Position numbers and translations under genes: made by a program. From contig JAJRWJ010000298.1 in NCBI GenBank assembly GCA_024276805.1, positions 1 through 5,875 of the forward strand: a stretch of DNA of 5,875 bases. The letters run 5' to 3'. The stretch is from Gammaproteobacteria bacterium (GTDB lineage: Bacteria; Pseudomonadota; Gammaproteobacteria; Methylococcales; Methylomonadaceae). Below the pieces are notes generated by a model. That model had not been told where the DNA came from. It saw only the letters and a program-made list of their open reading frames with translations, and made no database searches. Of this stretch, positions 1-4,828 are shown piece by piece (within the stretch, counting starts at the first letter, position 1; every line of letters begins with the position of its first letter).

Positions 1-687
1 CACACCGTCGATGGCGATGTCCCGCAAATCTGCATGCTGCTGTTGGCCAAGTTCTGCGGCCAGATCTTCCAGACCGACGATATGCTGTTTCATCAGTTCG
101 GCGATCGGTGAATGAATGCGTGGATTCGCCAGGCGCTTGATCTGATAGACATAGTCTTCGGCCGTCACTTCCCGGGTCCCTGTCTGGCTGAAATCGGCCA
201 GTCTGGTAATTTCCTCCAACTGCGCATCGGCCAGGTGATGATACAGGAAGTCACCATCGTCACCGCGCGCCAGAGCCGGGTGCGGCTGATAGTGCATGCC
301 CGGTTGAATAGTGATGACATAATCGGTAAAGGCGATTTGCCCGACAGCGGCATCATCGGGCAGCTTTTCCTCCTGTTCATCCAGATATTGCAATTGCGGC
401 ATTTTCACCGCAGCCAATGGCGCCAGTGTATAGGGTCGCTTGAGATAATGGTACTGGTAGGGTGGTTCGTAGATCTGTCCGATCAAGGCATATTCATTGG
501 CGCTGTAGGATACCGCTGGATCCAGATGTTTGGGTCGCTCGGTAAAGGATGTATAGAGAATGGACTGATTCTCCCAGCTCTGGGGATAGGGATTGTTCAA
601 GGCCTGGTCGCTGCAGCCGCCCAGGGCGAGACAAAGCAGGCAGATCAGCCGGCGTGGCAAATTGCTCAATGTTATTCCGTTTTCCAT
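1..687 (-). CDS. Peptide ABC transporter substrate-binding lipoprotein, family 5 (5' part, cut by window edge)
   Basis: Translating the minus strand from the ATG at 687-685 gives 229 residues with no stop before the window edge. The N-terminus has RR, then a hydrophobic run and a lipobox (LGGC, Cys25), so it reads as a lipoprotein signal peptide. Serine at +2 after the cysteine would suggest outer-membrane sorting by the E. coli rule (inference). The mature part carries typical OppA/SBP_bac_5 features: a TSFTERPKHLDPA start, a QIYEPPYQYHY segment, and later the EDYVYQIKRLANPRIHSP segment. Family members bind peptides or similar ligands and hand them to an ABC permease, which would lie beyond the left edge or elsewhere. 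The ATG has no clear ribosome binding site. A TTG at 669-667 with GGA six bases upstream would give a tighter signal peptide (MSNLPRR...) and may be the true start. The gene is divergent from fabI. The family is well supported; the ligand is unknown. Confidence 0.85.
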   Translation of the reverse strand, partial: MENGITLSNLPRRLICLLCLALGGCSDQALNNPYPQSWENQSILYTSFTERPKHLDPAVSYSANEYALIGQIYEPPYQYHYLKRPYTLAPLAAVKMPQLQYLDEQEEKLPDDAAVGQIAFTDYVITIQPGMHYQPHPALARGDDGDFLYHHLADAQLEEITRLADFSQTGTREVTAEDYVYQIKRLANPRIHSPIAELMKQHIVGLEDLAAELGQQQHADLRDIAIDGV

Positions 688-728
688 ACAGGCAAGGTCA
701 GCGGCATGCCACCGCGCGGCAGCATTTC

Positions 729-754
729 AAAAAACCAGCCCCGCGGGCAGGGTT
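729..754 (-). terminator. Terminator-like hairpin in the leader of the lipoprotein gene (possible attenuator)
   Basis: On the minus strand, AACC (754-751) pairs with GGTT (736-733) and GCCC (748-745) pairs with GGGC (741-738). The loop is GCG and there is a small internal mismatch. A run of six T (734-729) follows or overlaps the 3' arm. This is the form of a Rho-independent terminator. It lies downstream of the minus-strand promoter at 789-816 and upstream of the start codon at 687, so it could end leader transcripts early. Only this strand has the T run. Confidence 0.5.
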
Positions 755-780
755 CCAGCTTTTCATGCAAAGAAAAATAC

Positions 781-809
781 TGGACATCATTATAAGGCTA
801 ATAGATACT
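781..809 (+). promoter_or_regulatory. Candidate fabI promoter
   Basis: TGGACA at 781-786 (5 of 6 to the -35 consensus) and GATACT at 804-809 (4 of 6 to the -10 consensus) are separated by 17 bases. Transcription would begin near 816, about 30 bases before the fabI start. It is a weaker match than the opposing minus-strand promoter and occupies the same DNA, so the two polymerases could not bind together if both promoters are real. Confidence 0.35.
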
Positions 810-816
810 TGGTCAA
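789..816 (-). promoter_or_regulatory. Sigma-70-type promoter for the lipoprotein gene
   Basis: On the minus strand, TTGACC (816-811; 5 of 6 to the -35 consensus) and a perfect TATAAT (794-789) are separated by 16 bases. Transcription would start near 782, giving a leader of about 95 bases to the ATG at 687. It overlaps the proposed fabI promoter on the other strand. Confidence 0.6.
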
Positions 817-824
817 TTCTATTA
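799..824. promoter_or_regulatory. 26-bp inverted repeat between divergent genes (candidate operator)
   Basis: TAATAGA at 799-805 and TCTATTA at 818-824 are perfect inverted repeats separated by 12 bases. The element covers the -35 box and spacer of the minus-strand promoter and the -10 box of the proposed fabI promoter. Half-site centres 19 bp apart suit a dimeric regulator on one face of the helix, but the region is AT-rich and chance is possible. I do not recognise it as a FadR or FabR site. Confidence 0.35.
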
Positions 825-844
825 ACCAAAACCAGGAGATAATG

Positions 845-1627
845 ATGGGATTTATGCAAGGCAAACGCGTCCTTATTGTTGGCTTGGCCAGCAACCGTTC
901 AATTGCTTGGGGAATAGCGCAGGCGATGCACAGAGAAGGTGCGGAACTGGCGTTTACTTATCAGAATGAAAAGCTGCAGGGCCGTGTCGAAAAAATGGCC
1001 GCGGAATGCAGTTCCAATATAACCACCGCCTGCGATGTCAGCAGCGACGAACAGATCAGCGCCGTGTTCGATACCCTTGCCCAACATTGGGATGGCCTGG
1101 ACTGTATCGTCCATTCCGTCGCCTATGCACCCCGGGACGCCCTGGATGGCAACTATGTGGACGCCGTGAATCGGGACAACTTCAGAATCGCCCATGACAT
1201 CAGCTCCTACAGTTTCACGGCCCTGGCAAAAGCCGGCAAGGCGATGATGGCGGGTCGCAATGGCTCCCTGCTGACCCTGAGTTATCTGGGTTCGGAACGC
1301 GTCATCCCCAATTATAATGTCATGGGCGTCGCCAAAGCCAGCCTGGATGCCAATGTCCGCTATATGGCGGCCGCCCTGGGTCCCGAGGGTACCCGGGTCA
1401 ATGCCGTCTCCGCAGGTCCGATCAGAACCCTGGCCGCGTCCGGCATCAACGATTTCAAGGCCATGCTGAGCAAGGCGGCGGATGCCGCGCCGTTGAGAAA
1501 GAATGTAACGACCGACGAAGTCGGCAATGCGGCGGCTTTTTTATGCTCCGATCTCGCTTCCGGCATCACCGGCGAAATCGTCTTCGTCGATGCCGGCTAC
1601 AACATCACCGGGCTGGCCAGCTCCTGA
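845..1627 (+). CDS. fabI: Enoyl-[acyl-carrier-protein] reductase (NADH)
   Basis: This 260-residue protein matches E. coli FabI (262 aa) along its length. FabI reduces the trans-2 double bond of enoyl-ACP with NADH, the last step of each fatty acid elongation round, in the cytoplasm. It is a short-chain dehydrogenase-fold enzyme. Visible marks are the nucleotide-binding start (GLASNRSIAWG, from residue 13), CDV near residue 63, HSVAYAP at 90-96, catalytic Tyr147 and Tyr157 with Lys164 (Tyr-x6-Lys), SAGPIRTLAASGI near 189-201, and a VDAGY end. I chose the ATG at 845 because AGGAG (834-838) lies six bases upstream and the protein then begins MGF like E. coli FabI. The adjacent ATG at 842 is only three bases from that site. 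Residue 93 is Ala where E. coli has Gly. fabI is divergent from the lipoprotein gene and convergent with ppiD, so it is probably a single-gene unit. Confidence 0.97.
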   Translation: MGFMQGKRVLIVGLASNRSIAWGIAQAMHREGAELAFTYQNEKLQGRVEKMAAECSSNITTACDVSSDEQISAVFDTLAQHWDGLDCIVHSVAYAPRDALDGNYVDAVNRDNFRIAHDISSYSFTALAKAGKAMMAGRNGSLLTLSYLGSERVIPNYNVMGVAKASLDANVRYMAAALGPEGTRVNAVSAGPIRTLAASGINDFKAMLSKAADAAPLRKNVTTDEVGNAAAFLCSDLASGITGEIVFVDAGYNITGLASS

Positions 1628-1744
1628 GCGCAGCCACTGCTGAAACATGGCGGGGGGAGAAGGAGTCACCGCCCTCTTAGGGGTACATGAAAGTCTGGCC
1701 CCGACACACCGCGTGCATTTTCAAGTCGATCAGCGCGTTTGCAT

Positions 1745-1769
1745 GGTTCCCACGGCCTGCGTGGGAACC
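1745..1769. repeat. REP-like palindrome 1
   Basis: GGTTCCCACG (1745-1754) is perfectly complementary to CGTGGGAACC (1760-1769), giving a 10-bp stem with loop GCCTG. The TTCCCAC / GTGGGAA core is shared with palindrome 3 and resembles repeated extragenic palindromes scattered through many proteobacterial genomes. Such elements are usually moved by REP-associated tyrosine transposases (known for the class; none is encoded here). Confidence 0.75.
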
Positions 1770-1776
1770 CCCTCCT

Positions 1777-1794
1777 GGAATGCTCCGGCGTTCC
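1777..1794. repeat. REP-like palindrome 2 (middle hairpin)
   Basis: GGAATGC (1777-1783) pairs with GCGTTCC (1788-1794) around a TCCG loop, with one G-T wobble. It differs in sequence from the flanking palindromes and sits between them, as in composite REP units. Confidence 0.55.
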
Positions 1795-1816
1795 GTGACC
1801 AGAATGTCACTGGCAA

Positions 1817-1841
1817 CATTCCCACGCTCCGCGTGGGAATG
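1817..1841. repeat. REP-like palindrome 3
   Basis: CATTCCCACGC (1817-1827) is perfectly complementary to GCGTGGGAATG (1831-1841), giving an 11-bp stem with loop TCC. Compared with palindrome 1, the two outermost pairs differ on both arms, so pairing is preserved. The element lies 47 bases after palindrome 1. Confidence 0.75.
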
Positions 1842-1937
1842 CCACCTGAAGAACAACAGCTGCTGCATCAGCAGGGGCAATCCTGATCAGCGTACCATGC
1901 AACAGGCGTCATGACCCCGCCTTGCGTGGCAGTGACG

Positions 1938-1956
1938 AAAAACCGGCAGATCCCGG
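1938..1956 (-). terminator. Weak candidate terminator of ppiD
   Basis: Directly after the ppiD TAG stop (1959-1957), the minus strand reads CCGG, a six-base loop (GATCTG), CCGG and five T. The stem has only four GC pairs, so termination would be weak alone. The REP hairpins further on may help. Confidence 0.35.
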
Positions 1957-3816
1957 CTATTTCTCGATATTGAGAGTAATATCGGCCCGCGCCTGCAAGT
2001 CCTTGATCAGCGCATTGAAGACGGCCTGGCCCAGCGCCCTGGCAATATTTGCCTCGATATTCTCCCGCTGTTTGGCATCCGGCAAATCGACACTGCCGGC
2101 CGTGACCTTGACCAGGCTCACCACCGCTTTTTGCCCATCGGGATAATCGACGATGAAAACCGTCGGCTTGCCTGCCACTGGCTTTGCCGCCTTGAACACC
2201 GCCTGCCGCAATTGCCAGGGCATATCCGCTTTGTCCCGGGTCACCCCCGTCCGCTTCTGCACCGCGAGCCCATGGGTCTCAGCCAGCTTCTGCAGAGACT
2301 CACCCGCCAACAGCTGGCGTTTGATATTGCTGGCCAGTTCCTGTGCCTGCTGTTCCGCCTTGCTACGCTGCAATGCTGCGATGACCTCGCCCCTTACTTC
2401 CTCCAGAGGCCGGGTGGTTGCCGGTCGATGATCCAGAATGCGCAAGACCACCAGCCGATCGGTACCCAGTTCAATCGGCTCACTATTGTTGCCCTGTAAC
2501 ACATCATCGGAAAAAGCAGCTTCACGAATCGCCTGTTCTGCAGCAATGCCCTGTTTGCTGTTGCGGCTGAACAATTCACTCTTCTTGATGGGAACTCCCG
2601 TGGCGTCGGCAGCGGCAAGCAGATTGTCCGGCTGTTCAAAACTGACTTCGGTCAACGTTTCACCCAACTCATAGAAGGTATTCTCCGCCCTGGATTTCTG
2701 ATAGGCCTTTTTCAGCTCTTCCCTGACTGCGGAAAAAGGTTTCGTCGTTGCCGGTACCAACTCGGTCACCTTGATCAGATGGTAGCCGTAGGCCGATTTT
2801 ACGGGTTCCGATATTTCCCCTTGCTTGAGCTTGCTGGCTACCTCTTCAAATGCCGGCTCCATGGTGCCAACAGTAAACAGACCCAGGTCTCCGCCCTGCT
2901 TCGCTGAAAACTTGTCATCCGACAGCTCTTTGGCCAGTTTCGCAAAATCCTCCGTTTTCGCCCGCTCCCTGGCTTTTTTGGCTCTGGCCAATGCCGCCTG
3001 GTCCCCTTCCTTGCCTGCAGCAAACAGAATATGACTGATTTTACGGCGCTCCTCGGTCCGGTACAGATCCTTGTGCTCTTCATAGAAGGCTTTCAGCTGC
3101 TCCTCTGTCGCCTGTACCTTTTCGGCGAGTTCGGGCAGGGACAGGTCGATATATTCAATGGAAACCATCTCCGGTGTCTGATAGGCATCCTGATGCTGCT
3201 GATAATACTCCTGCACTTCCTGGTCAGAAGGGGTTTCCTTCAATTCAGGCGGTGCTATGGTCACAAATTCGAAATCCCTTTGCTGGTTCTGTATTTTCAG
3301 GAACTGCTCGACATCATAAGCCGTGGCAAAACTGCTATCCAGAATACTGTGCTGGAATTGCTCCATAATCAGGGCATTGCGTATTCTGTGCTGAAATTCC
3401 CCCGAGCTCATGTTTTGTGATGCCAGCAATGCCCGATACTGCTTTTTATCGAACTTGCCATTGGTCTGAAAATACTGCAGCGAACTGATAAAGCTGCGCA
3501 CGGCATCATCAGTCACTACCAGGCCCTGATCCTGGACATACTGCAGCAGCACTTCGTCATTGACCAGCTTGTTCAGCGCCTGCTTTTTCAGGGTCTGTTC
3601 GTCGATACCCATACCGGCGAGCTTCTGGCTGTACTGTGCATAGGCCCTGTTGACATCGCGCTGAAAAAAGTCTTTGTCGCCGACTGTCACCACCGGCGTT
3701 TCCTTGCCGACATCCAGATAATTCTGGATTCCCCACAATGCGAACGGCACACAGATCAATATTAATATAATCCAGGCGAACACGCCCTGAGCTTTCTCTC
3801 TAATTTTTAGCAGCAT
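1957..3816 (-). CDS. ppiD: Periplasmic chaperone / peptidyl-prolyl isomerase PpiD
   Basis: This 619-residue protein is close to the 623 aa of E. coli PpiD. A short basic start is followed by one membrane segment (about residues 12-31), which anchors the protein in the inner membrane with the bulk in the periplasm. A SurA-like N-terminal chaperone region follows (about 36-180), then a parvulin domain (about 258-356) containing RKISHIL, AKQGGDLGLF, GEISEPV and GYHLIKV, then a C-terminal chaperone-like region. PpiD works near the SecYEG translocon on emerging outer-membrane and secreted proteins (family knowledge). The parvulin histidines in SHIL and GYHLIKV are present, whereas the E. coli domain is degenerate and reported inactive, so this one may keep isomerase activity (inference). 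The ATG is supported by GAAGGA at 3830-3825, eight bases upstream, and by the membrane anchor starting at once. In E. coli ppiD directly follows hupB; here two tRNA genes and terminators separate them. Confidence 0.95.
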   Translation of the reverse strand: MLLKIREKAQGVFAWIILILICVPFALWGIQNYLDVGKETPVVTVGDKDFFQRDVNRAYAQYSQKLAGMGIDEQTLKKQALNKLVNDEVLLQYVQDQGLVVTDDAVRSFISSLQYFQTNGKFDKKQYRALLASQNMSSGEFQHRIRNALIMEQFQHSILDSSFATAYDVEQFLKIQNQQRDFEFVTIAPPELKETPSDQEVQEYYQQHQDAYQTPEMVSIEYIDLSLPELAEKVQATEEQLKAFYEEHKDLYRTEERRKISHILFAAGKEGDQAALARAKKARERAKTEDFAKLAKELSDDKFSAKQGGDLGLFTVGTMEPAFEEVASKLKQGEISEPVKSAYGYHLIKVTELVPATTKPFSAVREELKKAYQKSRAENTFYELGETLTEVSFEQPDNLLAAADATGVPIKKSELFSRNSKQGIAAEQAIREAAFSDDVLQGNNSEPIELGTDRLVVLRILDHRPATTRPLEEVRGEVIAALQRSKAEQQAQELASNIKRQLLAGESLQKLAETHGLAVQKRTGVTRDKADMPWQLRQAVFKAAKPVAGKPTVFIVDYPDGQKAVVSLVKVTAGSVDLPDAKQRENIEANIARALGQAVFNALIKDLQARADITLNIEK

Positions 3817-3847
3817 ATGCCCTGTCCTTCTCTACTGAATTATTGAT

Positions 3848-3859
3848 TTTTGCGCAAAA
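3848..3859. promoter_or_regulatory. 12-bp perfect palindrome upstream of ppiD
   Basis: TTTTGCGCAAAA is self-complementary and lies 32 bp upstream of the ppiD start. It sits next to a possible -10 box for ppiD (AATAAT on the minus strand, 3844-3839), for which I find no good -35 box. It may be an operator or part of an AT-rich promoter. No regulator is identified. Confidence 0.3.
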
Positions 3860-3873
3860 CATAAAATCAGCCT

Positions 3874-3895
3874 GCAATGGTACGCATTGCGTACC
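3874..3895. promoter_or_regulatory. Nested palindromes upstream of ppiD (candidate operator)
   Basis: GGTACGCA (3879-3886) and TGCGTACC (3888-3895) form a perfect 8+1+8 palindrome. Overlapping it, GCAATG (3874-3879) and CATTGC (3885-3890) form a second inverted repeat. It is about 63 bp upstream of the ppiD start, with no T run, so it looks more like a protein-binding site than a terminator. It does not match a regulator site known to me. Confidence 0.45.
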
Positions 3896-3945
3896 CTGGA
3901 ATAGTTAGCGTCCATAAACACCCATGCACCGGATGTTGATAGCTG

Positions 3946-3974
3946 TAAAACAGCCAATTGTATTGGCTGTTTTA
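3946..3974. terminator. Perfect two-way terminator-like hairpin
   Basis: TAAAACAGCCAA (3946-3957) is perfectly complementary to TTGGCTGTTTTA (3963-3974), a 12-bp stem with loop TTGTA. Read on either strand, a CAGCCAA/TTGGCTG stem is followed by TTTT, so it could stop transcription both ways. It lies between the tRNA terminator and ppiD and has no gene of its own directly upstream on either strand. Confidence 0.65.
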
Positions 3975-4118
3975 TTCATAATCAATGGCTTGTGGCCATC
4001 GATACTGCCGGCACATCCTTATGCCGGATCAGTTCCCGTCATTGATAGACGAACTGCAAAGCAACTGAATTCGGGTTCATCAGGGGTATTCACCTGGCGA
4101 CAATTCCCGGCATCATGC
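3975..4118. other. Non-coding stretch between two terminators, with one hairpin
   Basis: No gene is recognisable. One inverted repeat is visible: ACTG plus CCGGCA (4004-4013) pairs with TGCCGG and CAGT (4022-4033), with a two-base bulge and an eight-base loop. It has no T run. I found no convincing promoter on either strand. An open frame that crosses this region on the plus strand continues antisense into the tRNA-Asp gene and is not credible. Confidence 0.4.
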
Positions 4119-4153
4119 AAAAAAAAACCCCGCACCAGTTTGGTTCGGGGTTT
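4119..4153 (-). terminator. Rho-independent terminator of the tRNA unit
   Basis: On the minus strand, AAACCCCG (4153-4146) pairs with CGGGGTTT (4132-4125). The enclosed 13 bases can fold further (ACCA with TGGT), extending the stem. Nine T (4127-4119) overlap and follow the 3' arm. It begins eight bases after the tRNA-Asp CCA end, which fits termination of the tRNA transcript. Confidence 0.9.
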
Positions 4154-4161
4154 CTTGATAG

Positions 4162-4238
4162 TGGCGGAGCGGACGGGACTCGAACCCGCGACCCCCGGCG
4201 TGACAGGCCGGTATTCTAACCAACTGAACTACCGCTCC
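4162..4238 (-). tRNA. tRNA-Asp (anticodon GTC)
   Basis: A 77-nt cloverleaf is complete. Acceptor arms GGAGCGG and CCGCTCC pair, followed by discriminator G and an encoded CCA (4164-4162). The anticodon stem CCGGC/GCCGG holds the loop CTGTCAC with anticodon GTC (complement of 4202-4204). The T arm contains GGTTCGAGTCC. It reads aspartate codons GAC and GAT. It follows tRNA-Val by six bases, so both should come from one precursor, ended by the terminator just downstream. Confidence 0.97.
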
Positions 4239-4244
4239 TAATTG

Positions 4245-4320
4245 TGGTGGGTGCTGAGGGGATCGAACCCCCGACCCTCGCCTTGTAAGGGCGATGCTCT
4301 CCCAGCTGAGCTAAGCACCC
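4245..4320 (-). tRNA. tRNA-Val (anticodon TAC)
   Basis: A 76-nt cloverleaf is complete. Acceptor arms GGGTGCT and AGCACCC pair, followed by discriminator A and encoded CCA (4247-4245). The D arm contains AGCTCAGCTGGGAGAGC, the anticodon loop is CTTACAA with anticodon TAC (complement of 4285-4287), and the T arm contains GGTTCGATCCC. It reads valine GTA and related codons. It begins 13 bases after the hupB stop codon with no terminator between, so it may be transcribed with hupB, from a weak promoter at the hupB 3' end, or both. Confidence 0.97.
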
Positions 4321-4333
4321 GACTTAAGGGCTG

Positions 4334-4606
4334 CTAGTTTACAGCATCTTTGAGTGCTTTTCCAGCTTTAAATGAAGGAATTTTTGCCGCTTTTATGGTG
4401 ATTTCTTCGCCTGTCTGCGGGTTTCTGCCTTTGCGCTCAGCCCTTTCCTTGACTGAAAAAGTTCCAAAGCCGACCAAAGCAACCGCCTCGCCGTCTTTCA
4501 AAGCCTCTTGAACCGCATGGATAAAACCATCCAAAGCCCGGCCTGCTTCCGCTTTGCTCAGTTCGGCTGAGTCAGCTATTGCATCGATAAGTTCCGATTT
4601 ATTCAT
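4334..4606 (-). CDS. hupB: DNA-binding protein HU-beta
   Basis: This 90-residue protein has the normal HU length and starts MNKSELIDAIA like E. coli HU-beta. HU is a small dimeric nucleoid protein that bends and constrains DNA with little sequence preference. The family signature runs from GFGTFSVKERAERKG into RNPQTGEE (about residues 46-68), with the DNA-intercalating Pro63 at the tip of the beta arm, and the protein ends KAGKALKDAVN. The ATG is supported by AAGGGGG (4619-4613), six bases upstream. Its neighbours match the usual lon-hupB order. A strong promoter lies about 105-135 bases upstream, giving a leader of about 100 bases. The leader can fold over the ribosome binding site. IHF subunits share the fold, but sequence and context favour HU-beta. 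Confidence 0.97.
   Translation of the reverse strand: MNKSELIDAIADSAELSKAEAGRALDGFIHAVQEALKDGEAVALVGFGTFSVKERAERKGRNPQTGEEITIKAAKIPSFKAGKALKDAVN
4336..4364 (-). promoter_or_regulatory. Weak candidate promoter for the tRNA pair inside the hupB 3' end
   Basis: On the minus strand, TGGAAA (4364-4359) and TAAACT (4341-4336) are each 4 of 6 to consensus and 17 bases apart. They are followed by a GC-rich stretch (AGCAGCCC) of the kind found at stringently controlled tRNA promoters. The start would be near 4329, about nine bases before tRNA-Val. It overlaps the last hupB codons. Confidence 0.3.
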
Positions 4607-4608
4607 TT

Positions 4609-4627
4609 AATTCCCCCTTTTGGAATT
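4609..4627 (-). promoter_or_regulatory. Hairpin overlapping the hupB ribosome binding site
   Basis: On the minus strand, AATTCC (4627-4622) pairs with GGAATT (4614-4609) around the loop AAAAGGG. The AAGGGGG ribosome binding site is split between the loop and the 3' arm, two bases before the ATG. The six-pair stem is AT-rich and only moderately stable. Confidence 0.4.
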
Positions 4628-4711
4628 GACTGGTGATTTTGATTCTCTATCGAACCCGCATCTATATTACGCTATTACGCGCTTTCCTGAAACCCATCAG
4701 AAAACATAGAC

Positions 4712-4741
4712 TTTATATCAACAGAGCAACAACAGTGTCAA
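4712..4741 (-). promoter_or_regulatory. Sigma-70 promoter of hupB
   Basis: On the minus strand, a perfect TTGACA (4741-4736) and TATAAA (4717-4712; 5 of 6) are separated by 18 bases. Transcription would begin near 4705, about 100 bases upstream of the hupB start. Short T runs lie upstream of the -35 box. This lets hupB be expressed apart from lon. Confidence 0.75.
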
Positions 4742-4765
4742 GCGCAAAAATCCAGCCGAACCCAG

Positions 4766-4792
4766 AAAAAACAAGGTATCGCGCCATTACCC
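4766..4792 (-). terminator. Weak candidate terminator after lon
   Basis: On the minus strand, GGTA (4791-4788) pairs with TACC (4778-4775), with a possible extra G-T pair outside. Six T (4771-4766) follow after a short gap. The stem is short, so part of the lon transcript may read through into hupB. Confidence 0.25.
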
Positions 4793-4828
4793 AGCTCAGC
4801 CTCCCGGATATTTTCAGGGAAAATCACG

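Larger units (their letters stand above)
1628..1956. other. Convergent intergenic region between fabI and ppiD
   Basis: This stretch lies between the stops of two convergent genes. It holds three REP-like palindromes (1745-1841) and a weak terminator-like hairpin next to the ppiD stop. Short open frames here run straight through the palindromes on both strands and have no recognisable protein features. No transposase or RNA gene is visible. No strong fabI terminator with a T run was seen. Confidence 0.7.

Noticed and set aside
112..795. Long plus-strand open frame of 227 codons at the left end
   Set aside because: It is antisense to the substrate-binding lipoprotein frame, which has a lipobox and clear family motifs. 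The plus-strand translation shows no recognisable domain.
593..844. N-terminal extension of the fabI frame upstream of 845
   Set aside because: The frame is open to 593, but the extra residues resemble no FabI. The binding site AGGAG and the MGF start point to 845.
1649..1673. GGCGG / CCGCC hairpin just after fabI as its terminator
   Set aside because: Only five pairs around a 15-base loop, with no T run on the plus strand.
1745..1841. CRISPR-like array
   Set aside because: Only two of the three units are similar, each is a strong palindrome, and there are no uniform direct repeats with spacers.
1860..1874. CTGCTG-CAT-CAGCAG hairpin
   Set aside because: A six-pair stem with no T run on either strand and no relation to the REP units. 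Likely chance.
1647..1914. Short open frames on both strands between fabI and ppiD
   Set aside because: They run through the REP-like palindromes, so their open frames reflect repeat composition. None has a convincing binding site or domain.
3924..4241. Plus-strand open frame of 105 codons
   Set aside because: It reads antisense through the tRNA terminator and tRNA-Asp gene and has no recognisable protein features.
4810..4824. ATTTTC / GAAAAT hairpin next to the lon stop as a terminator
   Set aside because: The stem is six mostly AT pairs and no T run follows on the minus strand.
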